Made by a program: the position numbers and the translations under genes. From the NCBI RefSeq assembly GCF_030371585.1, contig NZ_JAUDCE010000005.1: DNA of 64,000 bases. The stretch is one strand, 5' to 3'. The stretch comes from Megamonas hypermegale_A (GTDB taxonomy: Bacteria > Bacillota > Negativicutes > Selenomonadales > Selenomonadaceae). A model generated the notes under the pieces. That model saw only the letters and a list, made by a program, of their open reading frames with translations, did not search any database and was not told where the DNA came from. The first letter of the stretch is position 1; each line of letters opens with the position of its first letter. Below are positions 40,495 to 49,592 of the stretch, piece by piece.

Positions 40495-41682
40495 TTATTC
40501 TTCGATATCGATTACACGACCAGCGCCTACTGTATGGCCACCTTCACGAATAGCGAAGCGGAGACCTTTTTCAATAGCGATTGGAGTGATGAGTTCGATG
40601 CTCATTTCGATGTTATCGCCAGGCATAACCATTTCAGTACCTTCTGGAAGAGTTACAACACCAGTAACGTCAGTAGTACGGAAATAGAACTGCGGACGAT
40701 AGTTGGAGAAGAACGGAGTATGACGGCCGCCTTCTTCTTTAGTTAAAACGTAAACCTGAGCTTTGAATTTTTTGTGCGGATGAATTGTACCCGGTTTTGC
40801 AAGAACCTGACCGCGTTCGATTTCTTTACGGTCGATACCGCGAAGAAGTGCACCGATGTTATCACCAGCAACAGCGCTGTCAAGCATTTTGCGGAACATT
40901 TCGATACCAGTTACAGTTGTGGATTTCTTTTCATCGGAAAGACCAACGATTTCAACGCTGTCACCGAGTTTGAGTTCGCCACGTTCAACACGGCCAGTAG
41001 CAACAGTACCACGACCAGTGATTGTGAATACGTCTTCGACAGGCATTAAGAACGGTTTGTCCGTATCGCGAGTCGGAGTTGGGATATAATCATCAACAGC
41101 CTGCATTAATTCAAGAATTTTTTCTTTAGCAGCTGCATCGCCTTCGAGAGCCTGAAGAGCGGAACCAGTAATTACTGGAACATCATCGCCTGGGAAGTCA
41201 TAGCTGGAGAGAAGTTCACGAACTTCCATTTCAACGAGTTCGAGAAGTTCTGGGTCGTCAACCTGGTCAGCTTTGTTGAGGAATACAACGATAGCCGGAA
41301 CGCCAACCTGACGAGCGAGCAGGATATGTTCGCGAGTCTGCGGCATAGGACCGTCAGCAGCACTAACAACGAGGATAGCACCGTCCATCTGAGCAGCGCC
41401 AGTGATCATGTTTTTAACATAGTCAGCATGGCCCGGGCAGTCTACGTGAGCATAATGTCTGTTTTCAGTTTCATATTCAACGTGTGCAGTATTGATTGTG
41501 ATACCGCGTTCACGTTCTTCTGGAGCTTTATCGATCATGCTGTAATCTTCGAACTGAGCCATACCTTTTTCGGATAATACTTTAGTGATAGCAGCAGTTA
41601 AAGTAGTTTTACCATGGTCAACGTGACCAATTGTACCAATGTTTACATGCGGTTTAGTTCTTTCAAACTTTTGTTTAGCCAT
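40495..41682 (-). CDS. tuf: Elongation factor Tu
   Basis: A 395-aa GTPase delivering aminoacyl-tRNA. G1 is GHVDHGKT (19-26), G3 is DCPGHADYVKNM, G4 is NKAD, and the domain 2-3 sequence (GRGTVATGRVERG, VMPGDN) is complete. It follows fusA by 20 bases, the normal str order. No second tuf lies in the window. Confidence 0.98.
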   Translation of the reverse strand: MAKQKFERTKPHVNIGTIGHVDHGKTTLTAAITKVLSEKGMAQFEDYSMIDKAPEERERGITINTAHVEYETENRHYAHVDCPGHADYVKNMITGAAQMDGAILVVSAADGPMPQTREHILLARQVGVPAIVVFLNKADQVDDPELLELVEMEVRELLSSYDFPGDDVPVITGSALQALEGDAAAKEKILELMQAVDDYIPTPTRDTDKPFLMPVEDVFTITGRGTVATGRVERGELKLGDSVEIVGLSDEKKSTTVTGIEMFRKMLDSAVAGDNIGALLRGIDRKEIERGQVLAKPGTIHPHKKFKAQVYVLTKEEGGRHTPFFSNYRPQFYFRTTDVTGVVTLPEGTEMVMPGDNIEMSIELITPIAIEKGLRFAIREGGHTVGAGRVIDIEE

Positions 41683-41702
41683 TTAATTTTTTTCCTCCCT
41701 TA

Positions 41703-43781
41703 TTATTCGCCTTTAACTTTAGCGACAATAGCATCAGATATATTTTTAGGAACTTCATCATAGTAAGAAACTTCCATGGAGTAGTTCCCACGACCCTGTG
41801 TTTTAGAACGTAAGTCGGTTGCATAACCGAACATTTCAGAAAGCGGAACGAATGCATTGATTACTTCAACACCGTTGCGCGGTTCCATACCTTCGATACG
41901 TCCGCGGCGGGAGTTCAAGTCACCGATTACATCGCCCATATATTCTTCAGGAACAGTAACTTCAACTTTTACATACGGTTCGAGCAGAACTGGATTTGCT
42001 TTTGCTGCACCAGCTTTGAATGCCATAGAACCTGCAACTTTGAAGGCCATTTCTGAGGAGTCAACTTCATGATAAGAACCGTCGTAAACGACAGCTTTGA
42101 TGTCAACCATCGGATAACCGGCAACAACACCGTTTTCCATAGCTTCTTTGACACCGTTTTCGATTGGTCCGATGTATTCTTTCGGAATAACACCGCCGAC
42201 AATCTGGCTTTCAAAGGAGAAGCCTGTGCCAGGATCCTGCGGAATAAGTTCAAGCCAGCAATGACCGTATTGACCTTTACCACCGGACTGACGAACGAAT
42301 TTACCTTCAGCCTTAACTGTTTTGCGGATTGTTTCACGATAAGCAACCTGCGGTTTACCTACCTGGCAATCAACTTTAAATTCGCGTTTCATGCGGTCTA
42401 CGATGATATCGAGATGCAATTCACCCATACCGGAAATAATTGTCTGACCGGTTTCAGCATCCGTTCTTACGCGGAATGTCGGGTCTTCTTCAGCCAGTTT
42501 CTGAAGAGCGATACCCATTTTTTCCTGGTCAGCTTTCGTTTTCGGTTCGATAGCTACGGAAATAACCGGATCCGGGAATTCCATGGATTCAAGGATAATC
42601 GGATTGTTTTCATCGCAAAGCGTATCACCAGTTGTAGTATCTTTAAGACCTACAGCCGCTGCGATATCGCCGCTGTAAACTACTTCAATTTCCTTACGGT
42701 TATTAGCGTGCATCTGTAAAATACGTCCGATACGTTCTTTCTTGCCCTTTGTAGAGTTGAATACATAAGAGCCGGCATTCAATGTACCGGAGTATACACG
42801 GAAGAATGCAAGTTTACCAACAAACGGGTCAGCCATGATTTTAAATGCAAGTGCAGCGAATGGTGCACTGTCATCTGCATCGCGATGGTCTTCTTCGTTT
42901 GTATCTGGATTGATACCTTTAATTGCTGGAATATCAAGCGGAGAAGGCATGTAATCAACAACTGCGTCAAGCATCGGCTGAATACCTTTATCTTTGTAAG
43001 AAGAACCGCATACAACCGGGCAAAGCGTACATTCTACTGTTGCTTTACGCAGAGCTGCTTTGATTTCTTCTTCAGTGAGTTCTTCACCTTCGAGATATTT
43101 CATCATTAACTCATCATCAGTTTCTGCGATTGTGTCGAGCATTTTCTGACGATATTCTTCTGCTTTTTCTCTATACTCAGCTGGAATTTCTACTGATTCA
43201 GGTTCTTTTGTATAATCTTCCTCGTAGATTACAGCTTTCATTTTAATTAAGTCAATAAGTCCTTGGAAAGTATCTTCAGCACCGATTGGTATCTGAATTG
43301 CTACCGGATTTGCATTTAAACGTTCAACCATCATCTTTAAAACGTTATAGAAATCAGCACCGATGATATCCATTTTATTTACGTATACCATACGCGGTAC
43401 ATGATATCTTTCAGCTTGACGCCAAACTGTTTCAGACTGTGGTTCTACACCGCTTTTTGCAGATAATACAGTAACTGCACCATCAAGTACTTTCAAAGAG
43501 CGTTCTACTTCAACCGTGAAATCCACGTGACCCGGCGTATCAATGATGTTGATACGATGGTTTTTCCAATGGCAAGTTGTTGCAGCAGAAGTAATTGTGA
43601 TACCTCTTTCTTTTTCCTGTGCCATCCAGTCCATGGTAGCGCCGCCTTCATGAACTTCACCCATTTTATGAAGTATGCCTGTATAGAACAGAATACGCTC
43701 TGTAGTGGTGGTTTTACCTGCATCGATGTGTGCTATAATACCAATGTTACGAGTTTTTTCAAGTGAAAACGCTCTTGCCAC
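41703..43781 (-). CDS. fusA: Elongation factor G
   Basis: A 692-aa translocation GTPase. G1 AHIDAGKT is at 17-24, then DTPGHVDFTVEVERSL and YVNKMD. Domains II-V follow with GMGELHLDIIVDRMKREF and GYPMVDIKAVVYDGSYHEVD. Full length. Confidence 0.98.
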   Translation of the reverse strand: MARAFSLEKTRNIGIIAHIDAGKTTTTERILFYTGILHKMGEVHEGGATMDWMAQEKERGITITSAATTCHWKNHRINIIDTPGHVDFTVEVERSLKVLDGAVTVLSAKSGVEPQSETVWRQAERYHVPRMVYVNKMDIIGADFYNVLKMMVERLNANPVAIQIPIGAEDTFQGLIDLIKMKAVIYEEDYTKEPESVEIPAEYREKAEEYRQKMLDTIAETDDELMMKYLEGEELTEEEIKAALRKATVECTLCPVVCGSSYKDKGIQPMLDAVVDYMPSPLDIPAIKGINPDTNEEDHRDADDSAPFAALAFKIMADPFVGKLAFFRVYSGTLNAGSYVFNSTKGKKERIGRILQMHANNRKEIEVVYSGDIAAAVGLKDTTTGDTLCDENNPIILESMEFPDPVISVAIEPKTKADQEKMGIALQKLAEEDPTFRVRTDAETGQTIISGMGELHLDIIVDRMKREFKVDCQVGKPQVAYRETIRKTVKAEGKFVRQSGGKGQYGHCWLELIPQDPGTGFSFESQIVGGVIPKEYIGPIENGVKEAMENGVVAGYPMVDIKAVVYDGSYHEVDSSEMAFKVAGSMAFKAGAAKANPVLLEPYVKVEVTVPEEYMGDVIGDLNSRRGRIEGMEPRNGVEVINAFVPLSEMFGYATDLRSKTQGRGNYSMEVSYYDEVPKNISDAIVAKVKGE

Positions 43782-43823
43782 TTACTTCATCGCTCCTTAT
43801 ATTATATAAAAGATACTTTCAAA

Positions 43824-44294
43824 TTACCAACGATAATGTGCAAAAGCTTTGTTTGCTTCAGCCATTTTATGAGTATCTTCTTTTTTCTTGATTGCTGCAC
43901 CGGTATTATTTGCTGCATCCATCAATTCGCCAGAAAGACGTTCATTCATAGTTTTTTCACCACGAAGTCTAGCGTAATTAACAATCCAACGAATACCGAG
44001 TGTCATGCGACGGTCCTGACGAACTTCTACAGGAACCTGATAGTTAGCACCGCCGACACGGCGAGCACGAACTTCTAATACTGGCATTACATTTTTCAAT
44101 GCAGTTTCAAAAACTTCCATTGGGTCTTTGCCAGTTTTTTCTTTAATGATGTCAAATGCATCATATACAACTTTCTCAGCAACACCTTTTTTACCGGAAA
44201 GCATAACTTTATTTATAAATTTAGTCACGACCTTAGATTTGTACACCGGATCCGGTAATACGTCTCTTTTAGGTACAGAACCTTTTCTTGGCAT
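43824..44294 (-). CDS. rpsG: 30S ribosomal protein S7
   Basis: A 156-aa head-assembly protein. MPRKGSVPKRDVLPDPVYKS, NVMPVLEVRARRVGGANYQV and the C-terminal HKMAEANKAFAHYRW are canonical. 42 bases before fusA. Confidence 0.98.
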   Translation of the reverse strand: MPRKGSVPKRDVLPDPVYKSKVVTKFINKVMLSGKKGVAEKVVYDAFDIIKEKTGKDPMEVFETALKNVMPVLEVRARRVGGANYQVPVEVRQDRRMTLGIRWIVNYARLRGEKTMNERLSGELMDAANNTGAAIKKKEDTHKMAEANKAFAHYRW

Positions 44295-44334
44295 TACTAC
44301 CCCTCCTTGTCATAGTCTTCAATGTTTCTAGTAA

Positions 44335-44712
44335 TTATTTTTTCTTAGGACGTTTTGCACCGTATTTGGATCTTCCCTGTTCACGGTTCTGAACACCTGC
44401 AGTATCCAGAGAACCACGAATGATGTGATAACGCACACCTGGTAAGTCCTTAACACGACCGCCTCTAATTAAAACAACACTATGTTCCTGAAGATTGTGA
44501 CCAATACCAGGGATATAAGCTGTTACTTCAATACTATTCGTTAAACGAACACGGGCAACTTTACGCAATGCGGAGTTTGGTTTTTTAGGAGTAGTTGTAT
44601 ATACTCTTGTGCAAACACCACGTTTTTGCGGGCAATTTTTTAATGCCGGTGCTGTAGATTTTTCCTGCATGCTCTGTCTGCTCTTACGAATCAACTGATT
44701 AATTGTAGGCAT
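44335..44712 (-). CDS. rpsL: 30S ribosomal protein S12
   Basis: A 125-aa decoding-site protein. The loops tied to streptomycin response, TTPKKPNSALRKVARVRL and RGGRVKDLPGVRYH, carry the ordinary susceptible-type lysines. Start ATG 44712 behind AAGGAGG. Confidence 0.98.
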   Translation of the reverse strand: MPTINQLIRKSRQSMQEKSTAPALKNCPQKRGVCTRVYTTTPKKPNSALRKVARVRLTNSIEVTAYIPGIGHNLQEHSVVLIRGGRVKDLPGVRYHIIRGSLDTAGVQNREQGRSKYGAKRPKKK

Positions 44713-44807
44713 ACATGCACCTCCTTCCTAAAGATTAAAGGCTCCCAAGCCCTATCCAACTTGCGGATATTTAGATTAAGAAATCCTACTTCTGTAAGAC
44801 TTTCAGC

Positions 44808-45065
44808 TTAGTTAGCGGTATCTCCCTCAAGCAGTGCCACTGCCGCGGCGCCGACTTCAATATTACAGGATTTACCAAGTTCAGCCATTGTAGAACCAAA
44901 AATCATTTCTACGTTTTTTGTTCTGCAAAGCTCTTTTAACGGGCTCAAAACTCTATCATCAGCGTCATCTGCTATGTAAACACATTTTGCTAAATCGTTT
45001 TTTACCGCTTTAGTAACTTGTTTTATACCGATAACGCGTTTAGCATTTTTCAGTGTAGCTATCAT
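44808..45065 (-). CDS. L7Ae/L30e-family K-turn RNA-binding protein (YbxF/RplGB-like)
   Basis: An 85-aa protein. From ATG 45065, behind AGGAG, it reads MIATLKNAKRVIGIKQVTKA, with CVYIADDADDRVLSPLKELC. Bacillus homologues bind kink-turns such as SAM riboswitches. It normally sits between rpoC and rpsL. Here it is first in its transcript with its own promoter, and rpoBC are absent. A longer frame to 45143 has no ribosome site. Confidence 0.92.
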   Translation of the reverse strand: MIATLKNAKRVIGIKQVTKAVKNDLAKCVYIADDADDRVLSPLKELCRTKNVEMIFGSTMAELGKSCNIEVGAAAVALLEGDTAN

Positions 45066-45111
45066 CTTATCACTCCTAAATACTAACTGACAGGATTTCA
45101 GGCACTTACTA

Positions 45112-45140
45112 ATATTATCATCATTAAAAAACATTGTCAA
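45112..45140 (-). promoter_or_regulatory. Promoter of the str-S10-spc supercluster
   Basis: Minus-strand TTGACA (45135-45140), 17-base spacer, TAATAT (45112-45117), 47 bases before the L7Ae-like gene. The -35 is perfect. Confidence 0.7.
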
Positions 45141-45336
45141 CACTTATTTTACAAGTATTTTTATACACACGCTGCCTGGCGTATCATTTTTTAATTGTAA
45201 ACCTCGATAAAGTCTTTATCTACAAGGCTTTCAAGGCATTTTAGACCTCAAATAAAATTATTTTCGCAAAATTTATTTTTCTAGTTGCTATACCCAAAAA
45301 CATCTGTCATTTAAAAAAATATTTTCCTGCCAAAAC
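45141..45336. other. Gene-free spacer where rpoB-rpoC would be expected
   Basis: AT-rich sequence between the rplL terminator and the str promoter. No open frame with a ribosome site, no polymerase remnant and no repeat is visible. Confidence 0.7.
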
Positions 45337-45372
45337 ACAAAAAAGGACACTGGAGTTAATCCAATGTCCTTT
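45337..45372 (-). terminator. Terminator after rplL
   Basis: AAAGGACAtTGG pairs with CCAgTGTCCTTT, followed on the minus strand by TTTTTTG. Ends the rplK-rplL transcript. Confidence 0.85.
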
Positions 45373-45389
45373 CATAGTGTCAAATAAAA

Positions 45390-45758
45390 TTATTTGAGTT
45401 CTACAGTTGCGCCAGCTTCTTCTAATTTAGCTTTTAAAGCTTCAGCGTCTTCTTTGGAAACGCCTTCTTTTACAGCTTTAGGAGCGCCGTCAACGAGAGC
45501 TTTAGCTTCTTTTAAGCCAAGGCCAGTTACTTCACGAACAACTTTGATTACGTTGATTTTTTTGTCGCCAGCGGAAGCTAAAACAACGTCGAATTCAGTT
45601 TTTTCTTCAGCAGCAGCAGCGCCAGCAGCCGGAGCAGCAGCTACAGCTACAGGAGCAGCAGCGCTAACACCAAATTTTTCTTCCATAGCTTTTACGAGTT
45701 CGGATAATTCAAGAACAGTCATTTCTTCAATGGCTTGCATAATTTCTTCTTTAGTCAT
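45390..45758 (-). CDS. rplL: 50S ribosomal protein L7/L12
   Basis: A 122-aa stalk protein. The N-terminal dimer domain (MQAIEEMTVLELSELVKAME) is joined by an Ala-rich hinge to the GTPase-activating C-terminal domain (KINVIKVVREVTGLGLKEAK). Followed by a terminator rather than rpoB. Confidence 0.98.
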   Translation of the reverse strand: MTKEEIMQAIEEMTVLELSELVKAMEEKFGVSAAAPVAVAAAPAAGAAAAEEKTEFDVVLASAGDKKINVIKVVREVTGLGLKEAKALVDGAPKAVKEGVSKEDAEALKAKLEEAGATVELK

Positions 45759-45831
45759 TTTTATATTCCTCCAAATTTCAATTGATTAATTTCTTTTTGT
45801 TTTATTAATAATTTATATAGAGAGAAACTGC

Positions 45832-46374
45832 TTATGCAGATTCTTTCTGAGCGCGGATTGCATCAAGCACATATACCATATTGCGGATAGTACCCTGAAG
45901 TACGTTGACCATACCGGAAATAGGAGCTTGCATGCTGCCAAGAACTTTCGCGATGAGAACTTCGCGGGATGGTAGGGATGCCAAAGCTTTAACTTCATCA
46001 ACACCAATAATTTTACCTTCAACAACACCAGCTTTAATAGTTAAAACTTCTGTTTTTTCCAGTTTGTTTTCTTTGATGAAATCATATACTACTTTAGCTG
46101 GAGCTACAGCATCTTCAGCGGATACAGCAATAGCTGTCGTACCGTTTAAGACCGGATCCAAACCTTCTAAGCCGATTTCGTTAGCTGCGATGCGAACCAT
46201 AGTATTTTTTACTACATGGTAGCTGACACCTGCTTCACGGAATTTAGCACGAAGTTTCATATCCTGAGCTACAGTTAAACCTTTATAACCTGTTAATACA
46301 ACACCTTTCGCAGTGCTGAGCTGTTCTTTAAGGCTAGCTACTGCGGCTTGTTTTTCTGGACGAATGTTTGCCAT
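45832..46374 (-). CDS. rplJ: 50S ribosomal protein L10
   Basis: A 180-aa stalk base anchoring L7/L12 dimers. ATG 46374 begins MANIRPEKQAAVASLKEQL, with AKVLGSMQAPISGMVNVLQG near the end. An in-frame TTG at 46395 overlaps the GAGAGGGGG ribosome site. L10-L12 probably autoregulate through the leader upstream. Confidence 0.97.
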   Translation of the reverse strand: MANIRPEKQAAVASLKEQLSTAKGVVLTGYKGLTVAQDMKLRAKFREAGVSYHVVKNTMVRIAANEIGLEGLDPVLNGTTAIAVSAEDAVAPAKVVYDFIKENKLEKTEVLTIKAGVVEGKIIGVDEVKALASLPSREVLIAKVLGSMQAPISGMVNVLQGTIRNMVYVLDAIRAQKESA

Positions 46375-46395
46375 TTCATGGACACCCCCTCTCAA

Positions 46396-46545
46396 ATGAG
46401 TATCTTTATTTCAACCAAAAAACGGTCTCCAGTGCAACGACCGGAGACCGCAAATTTCTTGCCATGCCAGGTTTTAGACCTCGGCAGGCTATTTATTATG
46501 TCGCCTTGCGGCAACACCTGCTGTCTTAAGTCGTTTTATAGAATA
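46396..46545 (-). ncRNA. Ribosomal protein L10 leader
   Basis: Between rplA and rplJ the minus strand carries the CCTGCCGAGGTC...AAACC element and paired flanks of the L10 leader family. It ends in an attenuator: CGGTCTCC (46423-46430) with GGAGACCG (46443-46450), followed by TTTTTT. Binding of L10(L12)4 in known members favours termination. Confidence 0.75.
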
Positions 46546-46556
46546 AATATTTGATT

Positions 46557-47261
46557 TTATTCAGATTTAGCAGCTTTAAAGTTTGTGTTAACAGTAACAG
46601 CCGGACCCATAGTAGTGCTAATAGTGATATTGCGCATATACTGACCTTTAGCTGCTGCTGGTTTTACTTTTACTAATGTGTCAAGCAATGTCTGTAAGTT
46701 CTGTACAAGTTTTTCGCTTTCGAAGGAAACTTTGCCGATTGGCACATGAACATTACCTGCTTTATCAGTTCTATATTCAACTTTACCTGCTTTAATTTCA
46801 TTAACAGCTTTTGTTAAATCCATTGTAACAGTACCAAGTTTCGGGTTTGGCATTAAGCCGCGAGGACCGAGAATTCTACCAAGACGACCAACAACACCCA
46901 TCATATCAGGAGTTGCAACAGTAACGTCGAAGTCGAACCAGCCTTCTTTAATTTTTGCAACGTATTCGTCGGAACCAACGTAATCAGCTCCGGCTGCCTG
47001 AGCCTCAGCAACTTTGTCGCCTTTAGCAAAAACTAATACTTTTTTCGTTTTGCCAGTGCCATGCGGCAGTACAACGGCACCGCGAACCTGCTGGTCAGCA
47101 TATTTAGGGTTTACACCTAAACGTACAGCTACATCAACAGTTTCATCAAATTTAGCAGTAGCAGTTTTTTTCACAACTTCTACAGCTTCAGCTAAATCGT
47201 AAGCTTTGCCAGCTTCTACTAATTTAGCAGCTTCTTGGTATTTTTTACCAAATTTAGCCAT
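46557..47261 (-). CDS. rplA: 50S ribosomal protein L1
   Basis: A 234-aa L1-stalk protein with the signature MMGVVGRLGRILGPRGLMPN and GTVTMDLTKAVNEIKAGKV. In E. coli it represses its own operon by binding the mRNA. 69 bases after rplK. Confidence 0.98.
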   Translation of the reverse strand: MAKFGKKYQEAAKLVEAGKAYDLAEAVEVVKKTATAKFDETVDVAVRLGVNPKYADQQVRGAVVLPHGTGKTKKVLVFAKGDKVAEAQAAGADYVGSDEYVAKIKEGWFDFDVTVATPDMMGVVGRLGRILGPRGLMPNPKLGTVTMDLTKAVNEIKAGKVEYRTDKAGNVHVPIGKVSFESEKLVQNLQTLLDTLVKVKPAAAKGQYMRNITISTTMGPAVTVNTNFKAAKSE

Positions 47262-47330
47262 TTAAAAAATCTCTCCTTTGTGGTTGTAACGGTATAAGCC
47301 TCCCACAGACGGATATTTCATCTATGACTA

Positions 47331-47756
47331 TCAGTCAACGATTTCGATACCCATGCTGCGTGCAGTACCTTCAATCATGCGTGTTGCAGCTTCAATATCT
47401 GCAGCATTGAGGTCCTGCATTTTTGTTTCAGCAATTTTTACAGCTTCTGCGCGCGGCAGTTTAGCTACTTTCTTTTTATTAGGTTCACCGGATGCTTTTT
47501 CAAGACCAGCTGCTTTTTTCAAAAGAACAGCTGCCGGCGGAGTTTTTGTAATAAATGTAAAGGATCTATCTTCAAAAACTGTAATTTCAACTGGGATGAT
47601 TAAACCGCCCTGTTTAGCAGTTCTTTCGTTGAATTCTTTAACGAAAGCCATGATATTTACACCAGCCTGACCTAAAGCAGGACCAACTGGAGGAGCAGGA
47701 GTAGCTTTACCAGCGAGAACTTGCAGTTTTACAAGTTTAACAACTTTTTTCGGCAT
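47331..47756 (-). CDS. rplK: 50S ribosomal protein L11
   Basis: A 141-aa protein of the GTPase centre and thiostrepton target. Proline helix AGKATPAPPVGPALGQAGVN and C-terminal AATRMIEGTARSMGIEIVD are complete. 59 bases after nusG. Confidence 0.98.
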   Translation of the reverse strand: MPKKVVKLVKLQVLAGKATPAPPVGPALGQAGVNIMAFVKEFNERTAKQGGLIIPVEITVFEDRSFTFITKTPPAAVLLKKAAGLEKASGEPNKKKVAKLPRAEAVKIAETKMQDLNAADIEAATRMIEGTARSMGIEIVD

Positions 47757-47815
47757 TGTTATTTACACCTCCTTGAGATTTAGAAATATAACGGTTGTTA
47801 TATTGATTTGCTGAT

Positions 47816-48385
47816 TTATATTTTTTCTATCTGGTCAAAACTGCATTCTACTGCAGTTTCTCTTCCAAACATATCAACAACGCCTTTAATCTTATTCTTA
47901 CTATAATCAATTTCGGTTATAGTTGCAACAAAATTTTCAAAAGCTCCGGATTTGATGTTTACTTTGTCGCCTACTTCAACATCAAGGTCAACAACTTCTC
48001 TTATTTCCCTAGATTGTTCGGCTTCTTCATCCATACCCATTGCTTTTAAAATTCTTTTGGCTTCTTCATCTGTCAATGGAACAGGTTTTGTATTGGAACC
48101 GACAAAACCTGTAACACCCGGGGTATTTCTTACAATATACCAGGAACGTTCGTCTACTATCATTTCCAGCAGAACATAACCCGGGAAAATTTTTCTTTCT
48201 ACTACTTTTTCTTTGCCATTTCTCTTTTCAGTTTCTTTTTCTACAGGCACGATTACGTGGAAGATTTTGTCTTCCATGCCCATGGAGTGGATTTTTCTTT
48301 CAAGATTGGCTTTAACTTTGTTTTCATAACCGGAATATGTATGGATTACATACCATTTCTTCTCTGATTCCATGCCAAGGGACAA
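47816..48385 (-). CDS. nusG: Transcription termination/antitermination factor NusG
   Basis: A 189-aa factor with an N-terminal NGN domain (KKWYVIHTYSGYENKVKANL, RKIFPGYVLLEMI, RNTPGVTGFVGSNTKPVPL) and a C-terminal KOW domain (DKVNIKSGAFENFVATITEI). TTG 48385 is well spaced from GGTGGAG. The next in-frame ATG, 48373, is 17 bases away, so the TTG is preferred, adding MSLG. Confidence 0.95.
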   Translation of the reverse strand: MSLGMESEKKWYVIHTYSGYENKVKANLERKIHSMGMEDKIFHVIVPVEKETEKRNGKEKVVERKIFPGYVLLEMIVDERSWYIVRNTPGVTGFVGSNTKPVPLTDEEAKRILKAMGMDEEAEQSREIREVVDLDVEVGDKVNIKSGAFENFVATITEIDYSKNKIKGVVDMFGRETAVECSFDQIEKI

Positions 48386-48405
48386 GACATCTCCACCTCC
48401 TGCGA

Positions 48406-48624
48406 TTACTGTAATATGAGATTGAATATACGGGCAAAAATAGTATCACATATCCAAATTAAAGCACAAACAAATGCCACCGCAACAAAAACTACTCCTG
48501 TATAGGAAACGAGTTCTTTGCGTGTAGGCCATACAACTTTTTTTAATTCAGTCTTAACACCGGATAAAAAGCCTATTATACCGGATTTTTCCTGTCTTAC
48601 TGGAGTATTTTCATTCTGTGCCAT
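48406..48624 (-). CDS. secE: Protein translocase subunit SecE
   Basis: A 72-aa single-span subunit. The amphipathic motif FLSGVKTELKKVVWPTRKEL precedes one transmembrane helix (about residues 43-65). 20 bases before nusG, 32 after rpmG. Confidence 0.95.
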   Translation of the reverse strand: MAQNENTPVRQEKSGIIGFLSGVKTELKKVVWPTRKELVSYTGVVFVAVAFVCALIWICDTIFARIFNLILQ

Positions 48625-48656
48625 TTTTTCACATCCTCACACTAACGAAAAAAACC

Positions 48657-48806
48657 TTATTTAGTTTCTCTGTGTAAAGTATGTTTTTTACAGAATTTGC
48701 AATACTTTTTCATTTCAATTCTATCAGGATCATTTTTTTTATTTTTATTAGTCCTGTAATTGCGCTGTTTGCATTCAGTGCAGGCTAAAGTAATAGCATT
48801 GCGCAT
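48657..48806 (-). CDS. rpmG: 50S ribosomal protein L33 (zinc-binding form)
   Basis: A 49-aa protein, missed by length-limited callers. It begins MRNAITLACTECKQRNYRT and has CTEC and CKFC zinc pairs, ending HTLHRETK. ATG 48806 follows GAGGGG. It opens the secE-nusG-rplKAJL transcript. Confidence 0.95.
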   Translation of the reverse strand: MRNAITLACTECKQRNYRTNKNKKNDPDRIEMKKYCKFCKKHTLHRETK

Positions 48807-48866
48807 CTCATGCACCCCTCTTTACATTAATTAGTAATAATATTCGTCTTAGAACGTCGTCTATAT

Positions 48867-48895
48867 AATTTATCACAATTGCTTCTTTGTGTCAA
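48867..48895 (-). promoter_or_regulatory. Promoter of rpmG-secE-nusG-rplKAJL
   Basis: Minus-strand TTGACA (48890-48895), 17-base spacer, TAAATT (48867-48872), 60 bases upstream of rpmG. Confidence 0.65.
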
Positions 48896-48991
48896 ATAAA
48901 TAACGACTACAGGCGAAATTGAAAATTAAACACCAAAAACGCCTGACACTGGTTGAATATTTTAAATTATATTCACAAACCCACTAACATA

Positions 48992-49019
48992 AATAAAGCC
49001 CCTACTTTTATAAGGGGTT
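48992..49019 (-). terminator. Weak terminator after the tRNA cluster
   Basis: CCCCT and AGGGG with partial inner pairing, followed by CTTTATTT on the minus strand. Confidence 0.5.
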
Positions 49020-49030
49020 ATCATTTTGGT

Positions 49031-49107
49031 TGGTGGCGGCGCAGAGATTCGAACTCCGGACACTGCGGGTATGAACCGCATGCTCTAGCCAACTGAGCTA
49101 CGCCGCC
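49031..49107 (-). tRNA. tRNA-Met(CAT), elongator
   Basis: Cloverleaf on the minus strand: acceptor GGCGGCG/CGCCGCC with encoded CCA, anticodon loop TTCATAC with stem TGCGG/CCGCA, T loop TTCGAAT. The paired first position separates it from the initiator; tRNA-Ile2 is a weaker alternative. Confidence 0.93.
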
Positions 49108-49126
49108 ATGTTATTATGTTTTATAG

Positions 49127-49202
49127 TGGAGCTGATGACCGGGATTGAACCGGTGACCTTATCCTTACCAAGGATACGCTCTGCCGACTGAGCTACATCA
49201 GC
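49127..49202 (-). tRNA. tRNA-Thr(GGT)
   Basis: Acceptor GCTGATG/CATCAGC, anticodon loop TTGGTAA with stem ATCC/GGAT, encoded CCA; reads ACC/ACT. Confidence 0.95.
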
Positions 49203-49215
49203 AGAAATCGGCTTT

Positions 49216-49291
49216 TGGTTGCGGGGAGAGGACTTGAACCTCTGGCCTTCGGGTTATGAGCCCGACGAGCTACCAACTGCTCCACCCCGCG
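49216..49291 (-). tRNA. Initiator tRNA-fMet(CAT)
   Basis: The unpaired C1-A72 end (CGCGGGG with CCCCGCA), CAT anticodon and GGG/CCC pairs in the anticodon stem (CGGGCTCATAACCCG) are the bacterial initiator hallmarks; CCA is encoded. Confidence 0.96.
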
Positions 49292-49309
49292 ATATTGGTA
49301 AAGACTTTC

Positions 49310-49385
49310 TGGAGCTGGCGAGAGGAATTGAACCCCCAACCTGCTGATTACAAGTCAGCTGCTCTGCCAATTGAGCTACACCAGC
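49310..49385 (-). tRNA. tRNA-Thr(TGT)
   Basis: Acceptor GCTGGTG/CGCCAGC (one G-T pair), anticodon loop CTTGTAA with stem GCTGA/TCAGC, encoded CCA; reads ACA/ACG. First tRNA of the cluster. Confidence 0.95.
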
Positions 49386-49427
49386 ATTCCTTCTGCTTTC
49401 TTATCAGCACTGCGCTGACAGTTAATA

Positions 49428-49456
49428 ATATTATCATAAGACAAAGTGTTTGTAAA
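49428..49456 (-). promoter_or_regulatory. Promoter of the four-tRNA cluster
   Basis: Minus-strand TTTACA (49451-49456), 17-base spacer, TAATAT (49428-49433), 43 bases before tRNA-Thr(TGT). Confidence 0.6.
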
Positions 49457-49563
49457 GCCCTTTTTTGAAAAAAATTAAAAAAAAGTTAAAAAAAGTTGTT
49501 TTGACGTTTATAAAATGATACGTATATATTTAATAAGGAAATCTTTAAGCGGAAATTATATTT

Positions 49564-49592
49564 TTGCTAATCTATCATAAAAACTGTATAAT
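49564..49592 (+). promoter_or_regulatory. Promoter of sufC
   Basis: TTGCTA (49564-49569), 17-base spacer, TATAAT (49587-49592), about 68 bases before the sufC start. Confidence 0.55.

Noticed and set aside
49031..49107. tRNA-Ile2 (lysidine-modified CAT)
   Set aside because: The acceptor and anticodon stem match elongator tRNA-Met more closely, though the identity cannot be proved by eye.
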